DNA from: Herbiconiux sp.
GTDB lineage: Bacteria; Actinomycetota; Actinomycetes; Actinomycetales; Microbacteriaceae
Reading direction: 5' to 3'
NCBI RefSeq assembly: GCF_004297105.1
Contig: NZ_SCVE01000012.1
Coordinates: forward strand, 124,001-188,000
DNA: 64,000 nucleotides
The position numbers and the translations under genes were made by a program. Position 1 is the first letter of the stretch. Each line of letters starts with the position of its first letter. Below are positions 50,896 through 58,833 of the stretch, piece by piece. The notes under the pieces were generated by a model. It worked only from the letters and a program-made list of their open reading frames with translations. It was not told the origin of the DNA and did no database searches.

Positions 50896-51537
50896 ATGAC
50901 CTCGTCGGCAGATGCCCCCCAGCCACCCGCTCGCGCCCCCCAGATCGTGCTGGTTCGCCACGGCGAGACCGAGTGGAGCCTCAGCGGGCAGCACACGGGG
51001 CGCACCGACATCCCGCTCACCGCGCGCGGTGAAGAACAGGCGCGTGCCGTCGGGCGGGCACTGGCCGGCCGTTCCTTCGGGCTCGTGCTCACGAGTCCGC
51101 GCCGGCGAGCAACCGACACCGCCGCCCTCGCGGGCTTCGGCGATGTGGCGGAGGTCGATCCCGACCTCGCCGAGTGGGACTACGGGGCCTACGAGGGCCT
51201 CACCAGCCCGCAGATCGCCGAGGCGTTCGGCGGCCCGTGGACCCTGTGGGAAGACGGGGTGCAGCCCGACGGCGAGGGTCGCGGTGAAGAGGCCGCCGAC
51301 GTGCTCGCCCGCAACCAGGCCATCATCCGCCGCGCCCACTCCACCCTCAACACCGGCGAAGACGTGCTGCTCTTCTCGCACGGCCACTACCTGCGCACCC
51401 TCACCGTCACGTGGATGGGCCTCCCCATCCACGCCGGTGAATTCGTGGTGCTCGACACCGCGTCGATCAGCGTGCTCGGCTTCGAGCACGGCAACCAGGT
51501 GCTGCGGTCATGGAACCGCACGCCCTGGGCCGACTGA
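50896..51537 (+). CDS. Histidine phosphatase family protein
   Basis: A 213-residue member of the phosphoglycerate-mutase-like superfamily: LVRHGETEWS with the phospho-accepting His, TSPRRRATDTA with Arg, EWDYGAYEGLT with acidic residue, and FSHGHYLRTL with the second His. Size and motifs fit broad-specificity phosphatases (acid-phosphatase or cobalamin-type). ATG 50896 is used as the in-frame upstream ATG (50821) would add an Arg-rich lead not seen in this family. Possibly co-transcribed with the monooxygenase 71 bp downstream. Confidence 0.9.
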   Translation: MTSSADAPQPPARAPQIVLVRHGETEWSLSGQHTGRTDIPLTARGEEQARAVGRALAGRSFGLVLTSPRRRATDTAALAGFGDVAEVDPDLAEWDYGAYEGLTSPQIAEAFGGPWTLWEDGVQPDGEGRGEEAADVLARNQAIIRRAHSTLNTGEDVLLFSHGHYLRTLTVTWMGLPIHAGEFVVLDTASISVLGFEHGNQVLRSWNRTPWAD

Positions 51538-51608
51538 CCGGACCTGACCCGTTCCGCCACAGCCGACCGGCCCCACACCCACCGACCCGCCCATCAGGAG
51601 ACCCGTCC

Positions 51609-52811
51609 GTGACCGAGCAGCTCCCTCCCGTCATCACCGATCCCGCCGCGGCGATCGACGCCCTCTCGGTCGTCGCCGACGGCTTCGCGAGCGTCGCGGT
51701 GGCGCGCGACAAGGAGGGCACCGCGCCCTTCGGTGAGGTCGAGACGGTGCGCGCCACGGGCGTGCTCCCGGTGCTCGTGCCCCGCTCCCGCGGCGGTGGC
51801 GGCCTCGACTGGCACACGGTCTTCACCGCGCTGCGGCCCGTCATCCGCGCCGACGCCGGCCTCGGGCACGTGTTCGCCTATCACTTCGTGAACTCCTGGC
51901 GGCTGCAGCTCAACGAGAACGAGTCGCGCATCGAGGAGCTTCAGCGCGGCCTCGCCGCGAACCACTGGTTCTGGGGCGGTGCGGGCAACCCGCGCGACGC
52001 CGGTCTCGAGCTCACCCCCGCCGAGGGCGGCTTCACCGTGACGGGCCGCAAGTTCTTCGCCACCGGCGCTCAGGTCTCCGACCGCATCACGGCCACCGCC
52101 ACCCGGGTCGACTCGGGCGAGAAGCTCGCCATCATCATCGATGCGAGGCAGCCGGGGGTCGTCCACCACGACGACTGGGCGAACATCGGCCAGCGGCTCA
52201 GCGCGTCGGGCTCGGTGTCGTTCGATGCGGCCCGGGTTCCGGATGCGCACGTGCTCGGCTACGGGGAGCAGTCGGGTGCGCGCTACCGCCCGTACGCGTC
52301 GCTGTCGATCCTGCTGTTCCAGCTCGCGCTCGAACACATCCATGTGGGGCTGGCGGAGGGCGCGCTCGCTGCCGCTGCCTCCTACGTGCGCAGCACCACG
52401 AAACCCTGGTCGACGAGCGGTGTCGAGCGAGCGGTCGACGACCCGTACATCCGCGAGCTGATCGGTGATCTCACGGCCGCCACCCGGGCATCCGATGCCC
52501 TCACCTGGCGGGCCACCGATGCCTTCGCCGTCGCCGCCGACCGCGGCTGGCAGCTCACCGACGACGAGCGGGGCGAGCTCGCGGTGGAGATCGCCGCCGC
52601 GAAGGTCGTCTCCACGAAGACCGCGCTCGACGTGAGCACCCGCCTGTTCGAGCTCACCGGCGCACGCGCCACAGGCGAGGCCTATGGCTTCGACCGCTTC
52701 TGGCGCAACGCCCGCACCATCACACTGCACGACCCGGTGGTCTACAAGGCCCAGGAAGTGGGCGACCACGCCCTGAGGGGCGACTACCCCGAACCCTCGG
52801 GCTACAGCTGA
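51609..52811 (+). CDS. Acyl-CoA dehydrogenase-fold flavin monooxygenase (DszC/SfnB-like)
   Basis: A 400-residue flavoprotein of the acyl-CoA dehydrogenase superfamily, closer to the flavin-dependent monooxygenases DszC and SfnB than to true dehydrogenases: FWGGAGNPRDAG, FTVTGRKFFATGAQVSDRITATA, FQLALEHIHVGLAEGAL, and YGFDRFWRNARTITLHDPVVYKAQEVGDH, where the last stretch is typical of that group. It would use reduced FMN from a separate reductase to oxidise an organosulfur or similar compound. GTG 51609 follows AGGAGACCC. The link with sulfur salvage further along is suggestive only. Confidence 0.85.
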   Translation: MTEQLPPVITDPAAAIDALSVVADGFASVAVARDKEGTAPFGEVETVRATGVLPVLVPRSRGGGGLDWHTVFTALRPVIRADAGLGHVFAYHFVNSWRLQLNENESRIEELQRGLAANHWFWGGAGNPRDAGLELTPAEGGFTVTGRKFFATGAQVSDRITATATRVDSGEKLAIIIDARQPGVVHHDDWANIGQRLSASGSVSFDAARVPDAHVLGYGEQSGARYRPYASLSILLFQLALEHIHVGLAEGALAAAASYVRSTTKPWSTSGVERAVDDPYIRELIGDLTAATRASDALTWRATDAFAVAADRGWQLTDDERGELAVEIAAAKVVSTKTALDVSTRLFELTGARATGEAYGFDRFWRNARTITLHDPVVYKAQEVGDHALRGDYPEPSGYS

Positions 52812-52921
52812 CGCACCGGGGTGAATCCCGCTGCCGCCCTGGCCTCTTTCGGTGAGTCGAAAAACTGGGAGTAACGGCCTCCCGGGCGGCTGCTCGCCGG
52901 TCGGATGCCAGAATGGGGGCA

Positions 52922-53041
52922 TTGAAGGGGAGTAGTTCCAGCGCCCGGTCGCGGGCAGCGGTTCTGTCGACACACTGGCCATCACGATGATCGGCCCGGC
53001 ATTCCACCCCGGCTCCGGCCGAGGCGAACGAGACCTTCGAT
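52922..53041 (+). ncRNA. yybP-ykoY (manganese) riboswitch
   Basis: The leader of the ferritin-VIT1 gene contains both signature parts of the yybP-ykoY motif: GAAGGGGAGTAG at 52924-52935 and ACGAGACCTTC at 53027-53037. TTGAAGG (52922-52928) pairs with CCTTCGA (53033-53039) to form P1. Between them are a stem GCCCG/CGGGC and a stem GGCCATCA/TGATcGGCC. The Mn2+ is bound at the junction of the two conserved loops in known members. The start codon lies 47 bp past the element, so control could be by termination or at the ribosome site. High Mn should switch expression on. Confidence 0.85.
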
Positions 53042-53087
53042 CGACACCCGACAGCGCATCCGCGCCGCCCGCCGATCTGGAGTTCCC

Positions 53088-54221
53088 ATGTCCCCCACCA
53101 CCACGCATCCCACGCCCGCAGACATCCGCCGCTGGCGTCAGTATCTCGCCGACGAACGGGCCGAGGCGCAGGTCTACCGCGAACTCGCGCTGCGCCGCAC
53201 CGGCTCCGAGAAGCAGATCCTCGAGGCCCTCGCCGACGCGGAGGGGCGGCACGAGGACCATTGGCTCATGCTGCTCGGCGACGACGTCGGCAAACCCCGC
53301 AGGGCCGACATCCGCACCCGGATGCTGGCCGTGCTCGCCCGGCGCTTCGGTTCCGTGTTCGTGCTCGCGCTGATGCAGCGCGCCGAGGCCCGCTCCCCGT
53401 ACGACTCCGATGCGGATGCGACGCCCGCCATGGCGGCCGACGAACGCATCCACGGCGAGGTGGTGCGCAGCCTCGCCGCGAAAGGCCGGAGCCGCCTGTC
53501 GGGCACGTTCCGCGCCGCGGTCTTCGGCGCCAACGACGGACTGGTCTCGAACCTCGCCCTGGTGCTCGGCATCGGCGCCACCGGGGTGCCCAACACCGTC
53601 GTGCTGGCCACGGGGGTGGCGGGCCTGCTCGCCGGCGCGCTCTCGATGGGTGCCGGCGAATTCGTGTCGGTGCGCTCGCAGCGCGAACTCCTCGCGGCCT
53701 CCACGCCCGATCCGGATGCGGCCACCGCGGTGCCGAAGCTCGACGTCGACGCCAACGAACTGGCCCTCGTGTACCGCGCCCGCGGCCTGTCGGAGGAGGA
53801 AGCGGAGGCCAAGGCCCACGATGTGTTCGGCGGCCTGACCACCGCGACCTCGGCCATCCGCATCCAGCGGGCGGGCGACGCGGGTCTCACCGCCCCCGAG
53901 ATCGAGGGCGTCGCGCCCGGCGATCCCGTGGAGCACGAGGAGATCGGCACGGCGTGGCAGGCCGCGATCTCGTCGTTCTGCTTCTTCGCATCGGGAGCCG
54001 TCATCCCGGTGCTCCCCTACGTCTTCGGGCTCACCGGTGGCGTGGCGATCGCCGTGGCCGCCGCGCTCGTGGGGCTCGCGCTGCTCGGCACGGGCGCCGT
54101 GGTCGGCCTTCTCTCGGGCGGGCCGCCCCTGAAGAGAGCGCTGCGGCAGCTCGCGATCGGCTTCGGTGCCGCGGCCGTCACCTACGTGTTGGGTCTGCTG
54201 TTCGGCGCGAGCCTGGGGTGA
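53088..54221 (+). CDS. Ferritin-like / VIT1-CCC1 fusion metal transporter
   Basis: A 377-residue MbfA-like fusion. Residues ~10-135 are a ferritin-like helical domain with metal ligands in ADERAEAQVYRELA, DAEGRHEDHW (ExxH) and ADERIHGEVV (ExxH). Residues ~145-377 form the VIT1/CCC1 transporter: AVFGANDGLVSNLALVLGIGA, LLAGALSMGAGEFVSVRSQ (conserved Met/Gly/Glu ion path), and three C-terminal helices. Family members export Fe2+ or Mn2+ from the cytosol. The Mn riboswitch in its leader argues that manganese is the main physiological cargo or signal. Confidence 0.92.
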   Translation: MSPTTTHPTPADIRRWRQYLADERAEAQVYRELALRRTGSEKQILEALADAEGRHEDHWLMLLGDDVGKPRRADIRTRMLAVLARRFGSVFVLALMQRAEARSPYDSDADATPAMAADERIHGEVVRSLAAKGRSRLSGTFRAAVFGANDGLVSNLALVLGIGATGVPNTVVLATGVAGLLAGALSMGAGEFVSVRSQRELLAASTPDPDAATAVPKLDVDANELALVYRARGLSEEEAEAKAHDVFGGLTTATSAIRIQRAGDAGLTAPEIEGVAPGDPVEHEEIGTAWQAAISSFCFFASGAVIPVLPYVFGLTGGVAIAVAAALVGLALLGTGAVVGLLSGGPPLKRALRQLAIGFGAAAVTYVLGLLFGASLG

Positions 54222-54275
54222 GACGACTGAGCCGGAAGGGTCTCCCCTTCCGGCTCAGAGTGCATTCGACGTCGA

Positions 54276-54860
54276 CTAGGCCGAGACCGAGGCCAGCTCG
54301 TCGTAGGTGGCGAACCTGCTCGACACGTCGCTGCCGGTGAAGTTGCCCACCCAGCCGTCGTCGTCGTGGAAGAAGCGCACCGACACGTAGTCGGGCGACG
54401 TGCCCATGTCGAACCAGTGGGTGGTGTCCTTCGGCACGGAGAGCAGGTCGCCGGCCTCGCAGAAGACCGCGTGCACCTTGCCGTTCACGTGCAGGTAGAA
54501 GACGCCGGAGCCTCGGGCGAAGAAGCGGTCCTCGTCGTCGTCGTGCTCGTGCTCGTTGAGGAACTTCTGACGAGCGGTGGCGGATGCCTCGCGGTACTCG
54601 TCGGTGTCGTCGCGCGTGATCGACACCACGTCGACGAGGGTGTAGCCGTGCTCGGAGTTGACGGCCGCGATCTCGTCGGCGTACGCGGCGAGCACCTCGT
54701 CCTGGGTCGGCTCCGCGGAGAGGTCTTTGAGCTCCCATCGGCTGAAGCGGGCACCGAGTCCGGCGAGCACCTCACGGATGGTCTCGGCGTCGCGCGTCTG
54801 CAGCTCGGGAGTCTGGGGGTCGTTGTCGTTCCACACGGTCAGCAGGGTCATGACCCCCAT
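54276..54860 (-). CDS. mtnD: Acireductone dioxygenase
   Basis: A 194-residue cupin enzyme of methionine salvage that splits acireductone with O2 to formate and the keto acid precursor of methionine. Metal ligands are in NEHEHDDDEDRFF (two His and Glu, the HxHx3E motif) and His in PKDTTHWFDMG. ATG 54860 is preferred since AGAGGA lies seven bases before it; ATG 54851 is in frame. It is divergent from the ABC-mtnK operon, separated by 164 bp, which puts uptake/kinase and late-pathway genes under a shared control region. Confidence 0.93.
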   Translation of the reverse strand: MGVMTLLTVWNDNDPQTPELQTRDAETIREVLAGLGARFSRWELKDLSAEPTQDEVLAAYADEIAAVNSEHGYTLVDVVSITRDDTDEYREASATARQKFLNEHEHDDDEDRFFARGSGVFYLHVNGKVHAVFCEAGDLLSVPKDTTHWFDMGTSPDYVSVRFFHDDDGWVGNFTGSDVSSRFATYDELASVSA

Positions 54861-54920
54861 GTTATTCCTCTACTCCTGCACCGAACCCCCGAGGGCTCCG
54901 AAAAGTAACAGAGGGAAACA

Positions 54921-54956
54921 CGATTCGCTGGAGGGCACGCCCGCACAGTTGAATCG
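54921..54956. promoter_or_regulatory. Nested dyad in the mtnD / ABC divergent region
   Basis: CGATTC (54921-54926) and GAATCG (54951-54956) form a perfect 6-bp dyad around an inner GGGC-AC-GCCC stem. The element sits in the 164-bp region between mtnD and the importer genes and could be an operator or RNA structure. It does not fit the SAM or SAH riboswitch consensus that I know. Confidence 0.4.
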
Positions 54957-55024
54957 GAGGGCAATCACAGCCCGCCGGCCCAGCCGACACCATTTCTTCC
55001 CTCCGTTCCCGAAGGAGCACCATC

Positions 55025-56122
55025 ATGGCCATCTTCCGCAAAGCGGCGGTCGTCACCGCACTCGCCGCGGTCAGCGTCCTCGCCCTCACCGCCTGCTCGC
55101 AGTCGAGCGGCACCACCGACACCTCGTCGGGCTCCACGGCGGCACCCACGGCATCCGCGGCCCTGCCCGCCCCGTTCGACGGCGACCCCGTGAAGGTCGC
55201 CCTCGTTCGCCAGAGCGGTGCCGGCGACTACTTCGAGGCGTGGGGGGCCGGCGCCCAGGCGCAGGCGAAGCAGGCCAACATCGACCTCTCGGTCACGGAT
55301 GCCCGCAACGACAACGCGAAGCAGGCCAGCGACCTCGAGCAGGCCATCGCCTCCAAGCCCGACGCCATCATCGTCGACCACGGCCAGACCGACACCCTGC
55401 AGCCGCTCATCACCGAAGCCGTCGCGGCGGGCATCCCCGTGGTGGTCTACGACCTCGCCCTCACCGATTCCACCGGCGTCATCACCACGAGCCAGTCCGA
55501 CGAGTCCATGGCCTCCGGCGTGCTCGACCAGCTGATCGACGACGTCGGAGACGGCGCGAAGGTCGGCTATGTCTCGGCCGAGGGCTTCGCCGCACTCGAC
55601 CGCCGCGCGGTGGTCTGGAACCAGTACGTCGCCGACCACAACCTCGACGTGGTGTTCTCCACCGGCAAGGTCTCCGAGTCCACCGCCACCGACAACATCC
55701 CGCTGGTCGACGCCGCCCTCAAGCAGAACCCGGATGTGCAGGCGATCTTCGCCCCGTACGATGAGATCACCAAGGGTACGGTGCAGGCCGTCATCCAGAA
55801 CAACCTCCAAGACAAGGTGAAGGTGTACGGAATCGACATCTCGAACGCCGACATCGAGGTCATCACGGCCGACGGCAGCCCCTGGGTCGCCACCTCGGCC
55901 ACCGATCCCGCCGCGGTCGGCGCCGCCGTCGTGCGCTCGCTCGCTCTGAGCCTCGCCGGCCAGCTCGACGAGACCGACGTGCAGTTCCCCGCCAAGACCA
56001 TCACGCAGCAGTTCCTGGCCGACAACACCATCACCAATGTCACCGAGCTGCGAGCCGCTGAGCCGTCGCTGAAGCTCGACGACGTCGTCGTGGCGGATTG
56101 GCTGCCCGCGGTCTCCGAATGA
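55025..56122 (+). CDS. Sugar-type ABC substrate-binding lipoprotein, probable methylthioribose binder
   Basis: A 365-residue binding protein: signal peptide with lipobox LALTACSQ (Cys ~23), a Ser/Thr linker, then a type I periplasmic-binding (ribose/galactose class) fold, VKVALVRQSGAGDYFEAWGAGAQ ... DAIIVDHGQTD ... IPVVVYDLAL ... DVQAIFAPYDEITKGTV. It is the first gene of a tight operon with an ATPase, permease and methylthioribose kinase, so methylthioribose or a related 5-deoxypentose is the likely ligand. ATG follows GAAGGAGCACC. Confidence 0.85.
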   Translation: MAIFRKAAVVTALAAVSVLALTACSQSSGTTDTSSGSTAAPTASAALPAPFDGDPVKVALVRQSGAGDYFEAWGAGAQAQAKQANIDLSVTDARNDNAKQASDLEQAIASKPDAIIVDHGQTDTLQPLITEAVAAGIPVVVYDLALTDSTGVITTSQSDESMASGVLDQLIDDVGDGAKVGYVSAEGFAALDRRAVVWNQYVADHNLDVVFSTGKVSESTATDNIPLVDAALKQNPDVQAIFAPYDEITKGTVQAVIQNNLQDKVKVYGIDISNADIEVITADGSPWVATSATDPAAVGAAVVRSLALSLAGQLDETDVQFPAKTITQQFLADNTITNVTELRAAEPSLKLDDVVVADWLPAVSE

Positions 56123-57753
56123 CCCTTGCCACCGCCGCTCCGATCGAGGGGCACGACGTCAGCGTCGTGTCCCTCGTCGGCGTCTCCGTCGCCTACGGCT
56201 CGAACGTCGTGCTCACCGACGTCTCGCTCGACTTCCGGGCGGGCGAGATCACCGCGCTCCTCGGGGCGAACGGAGCCGGCAAGTCCACACTCATCAAGGC
56301 GCTCTCGGGCGCCAACCCGCGCTACAGCGGCGAGATCCGCATCGACGGCGCCGTGGTGCACCTCGGCTCCCCGGTGCAGGCACGGCAGCTCGGCATCTCG
56401 GCCGTGCACCAGAAGGTGGCCGACGGCATCGTGCCGGGTCTCTCGGTGGCCGAGAACCTCACGCTCGACGACCTGGCGCACGCGTCACGGCACCCGCTGC
56501 GCAACAAGCGGGCCGCGCTGGCGGATGCCCGCGCCGCGCTGGCGACGCTGGGGCTCGACTGGTCCGACGGCATCCTGAATCAGGACGCCGACCGCCTCGC
56601 CATCTCCGATGCCCAGCTGCTCGTTCTCGCACGGGCGCTGCGCAGCACCCCGCAGTTGCTGATCCTCGACGAGCCCACCTCGGCCCTCACCGCCGCCGAG
56701 GCCGAGCGGCTCTTCGACGTGTTGCGCGCCCTCCGCGCGAACGGCCTCTCGATCGTCTACGTGTCGCACCGCTTCGGTGAGATCGAGGCCCTCGCCGACC
56801 GCGTGGTGGTGCTGCGCGACGGCATCGTGCAGAGCAACACGGTGCGTCCCTTCGAGTGGCACGAGATCCTGCACGACATGCTCGGCCGGGCCACCGATCT
56901 CGACCACGACCGCGGCACCACCCACCGGGGCACCACCACCGTCGCCACCCTCGACGGCATCCAGCTCTTCCCCGAGTCCGCGCCGATCGACCTCACCATC
57001 AAAGCCGGCGAAGTGCTCGGCGTGCTGGGCCTCATCGGGGCCGGCAAGACCGAGATCGCCGAACTGCTCGGCGGGCTCGCCGCCCCGCTCGCCGGAACGC
57101 TGGCGCTCGAAGGCGCCGCCTACGCACCCCGGCGCCCCGGCGACGCCATCGCGGCCGGCGTCGTGCTCGTGCCCGAAGACCGCCAGCGGCAGGGCATCCT
57201 CCCCGGCTGGTCGGTGCAGCAGAACATCACACTGCCGTTCCTGAAGAAGTCGAGCGTCGGCGGTCTTCTGCGTGGCCGCGCCGAGAGGCGTCGCACCGAG
57301 GAGGTCATCGAGTCGCTCTCCGTGGTCACCAGTGGGCCGGATGAGGCGATCGACGATCTCTCGGGCGGCAACCAGCAGAAGGTCGTCGTGGGCCGCTGGA
57401 TCTCGGCGGGTCCGCGTCTCGCGCTGCTCGACGAGCCGTTCCGCGGCGTCGACATCGCCGCCCGCCGCGAGATCGGCGCCCGCCTCTCCGCTCTCGCCGC
57501 CGACGGCGCGGCCGCCGTGGTGCTCTCGAGCGACGTGGATGAGATCTTCGAGGTCGCCGACCGCATCGTGGTTCTCGTGGCGGGGCAGGTCGAGCTCGAC
57601 CGCTACGCCGACGAGGTCGACCGGGCGGCCGTGATCGGCGCGTTCCTCGGCCAGGAGCGCTCGCCCACGGCAGCGCCCGCCCCGGCCGGCGAGCCGGCGC
57701 CTCCGCGCGACGACGCTCCTGTCTCCCCCGAGTCCACTCCTGAAAGCAACTGA
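56119..57753 (+). CDS. Sugar-type ABC transporter ATPase (double NBD)
   Basis: A 544-residue RbsA-like tandem ATPase. Half one: LLGANGAGKSTLIKAL (Walker A), LLILDEPTSALT (Walker B), signature degenerate (LAISDAQLLVLARAL). Half two: GLIGAGKTEIAELL (Walker A intact here) and LSGGNQQKVVVGRW signature. ATG 56119 overlaps the binding-protein stop (ATGA). A ~35-residue Pro/Ala-rich tail ends the protein. It energises the importer and is coupled with its neighbours. Confidence 0.92.
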   Translation: MTLATAAPIEGHDVSVVSLVGVSVAYGSNVVLTDVSLDFRAGEITALLGANGAGKSTLIKALSGANPRYSGEIRIDGAVVHLGSPVQARQLGISAVHQKVADGIVPGLSVAENLTLDDLAHASRHPLRNKRAALADARAALATLGLDWSDGILNQDADRLAISDAQLLVLARALRSTPQLLILDEPTSALTAAEAERLFDVLRALRANGLSIVYVSHRFGEIEALADRVVVLRDGIVQSNTVRPFEWHEILHDMLGRATDLDHDRGTTHRGTTTVATLDGIQLFPESAPIDLTIKAGEVLGVLGLIGAGKTEIAELLGGLAAPLAGTLALEGAAYAPRRPGDAIAAGVVLVPEDRQRQGILPGWSVQQNITLPFLKKSSVGGLLRGRAERRRTEEVIESLSVVTSGPDEAIDDLSGGNQQKVVVGRWISAGPRLALLDEPFRGVDIAARREIGARLSALAADGAAAVVLSSDVDEIFEVADRIVVLVAGQVELDRYADEVDRAAVIGAFLGQERSPTAAPAPAGEPAPPRDDAPVSPESTPESN

Positions 57754-57755
57754 CC

Positions 57756-58820
57756 ATGACTAGCCCTACGACCACCGCGCCGCGCCCCCTCCCCACCCGC
57801 TCCACCGGCGAGCGGGTCTCCGCGTTCGTCGTGAAGTGGGGCTTCGTGGCGGTCACGGCCGCCCTCATCCTGTTCTTCCTCATCACCGAGCCGAACTTCC
57901 GCACCGTCGACAACATCTTCGGCATGCTGAAGTACATCGCGCCCACGGCCATCGCCGGTCTCGGCGTGATGCTCGCGATGACGGTGGGCGGCATCGACCT
58001 CTCGGTCGGTGCCTCCGCCGGCTTCGCGGTGTCGATCGCGGCCTGGACCATGGTGATCGCCAACCAGGTGGGCGGCGTCGCCGTGGCGGTGGTGCTCATC
58101 TGCGGGCTCTTGATCGGGGCACTGAACGCGTTCCTCATCGTGGTCGCACGCATCCCCGACCTGCTGGCGACGCTGACCACGATGTTCGTGATCGTCGGCC
58201 TCAAGCTCATCATCGTCGACGGCAAGTCGATCTCGTCGCAGATGACCCTCTCGAACGGCACCACCGCACCGGGCAAGTTCACGGCCGATTTCCTCTGGCT
58301 CGACCGCGGCAGCATCGGGCCCGTCCCGGTGCCGGTGATCATCTTCCTGGTGATCACGATCGTGCTGTGGTTCCTGCTCGAGCGCACCCGCTGGGGCCGG
58401 GCGCTCTTCGCGGTCGGCACGAACTCCGAGGCGGCGCGGCTGTCGGGCATCCGGGTGCAGTGGTACCGCACCGCCGCCTACATGGGCTGCGGTCTGCTCG
58501 CGTCGATCGCCGGCCTGCTGCTCGCGGCGCGCATCGGCCAGGGCGACGTGAGCGCCGGCAACTCGCTGCTGCTCGACGCCGTCGCCGTGGCGCTGGTGGG
58601 CGTGAGCGTGCTCGGCATCGGCCGGCCCAACGCCTGGGGCACCGCGCTCGGGGCGGTGCTGATCGCGGTGATGGTCACCGGCTTCACCATGCTCGGCCTG
58701 CCCTACTACGCGCAGGACTTCGGCAAGGGGATCGTGCTGCTCATCGCCCTGCTCTTCAGCTTCACCTTCTCGCGCCGTCGCACCGTGGTGACCGCGGGTT
58801 CCACGACCTCCGCCAGCTAG
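57756..58820 (+). CDS. Sugar-type ABC transporter permease
   Basis: A 354-residue RbsC-like permease with eight to ten helices (GFVAVTAALILFFLI, IAGLGVMLAMTVGGIDLSVGASAG, FAVGTNSEAARLSGIRV). GGIDLSVG and the NSEAARLSGI loop are the family signatures contacting the ATPase. It starts two bases after the ATPase stop. The operon has one permease gene, so the channel is probably a homodimer as in ribose uptake. Confidence 0.92.
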   Translation: MTSPTTTAPRPLPTRSTGERVSAFVVKWGFVAVTAALILFFLITEPNFRTVDNIFGMLKYIAPTAIAGLGVMLAMTVGGIDLSVGASAGFAVSIAAWTMVIANQVGGVAVAVVLICGLLIGALNAFLIVVARIPDLLATLTTMFVIVGLKLIIVDGKSISSQMTLSNGTTAPGKFTADFLWLDRGSIGPVPVPVIIFLVITIVLWFLLERTRWGRALFAVGTNSEAARLSGIRVQWYRTAAYMGCGLLASIAGLLLAARIGQGDVSAGNSLLLDAVAVALVGVSVLGIGRPNAWGTALGAVLIAVMVTGFTMLGLPYYAQDFGKGIVLLIALLFSFTFSRRRTVVTAGSTTSAS

Positions 58821-58833
58821 GAACGCCCGCGCC

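Noticed and set aside
52812..52921. c-di-AMP (ydaO) riboswitch suggested by GGGGTGAATCCCG
   Set aside because: Only that short piece fits; the other conserved blocks are missing, and the segment lies just upstream of the much better yybP-ykoY match.
54861..55024. SAM or SAH riboswitch ahead of the ABC-mtnK operon
   Set aside because: Expected because of the methionine context, but none of the conserved core segments I know is present; only a simple nested dyad is seen.
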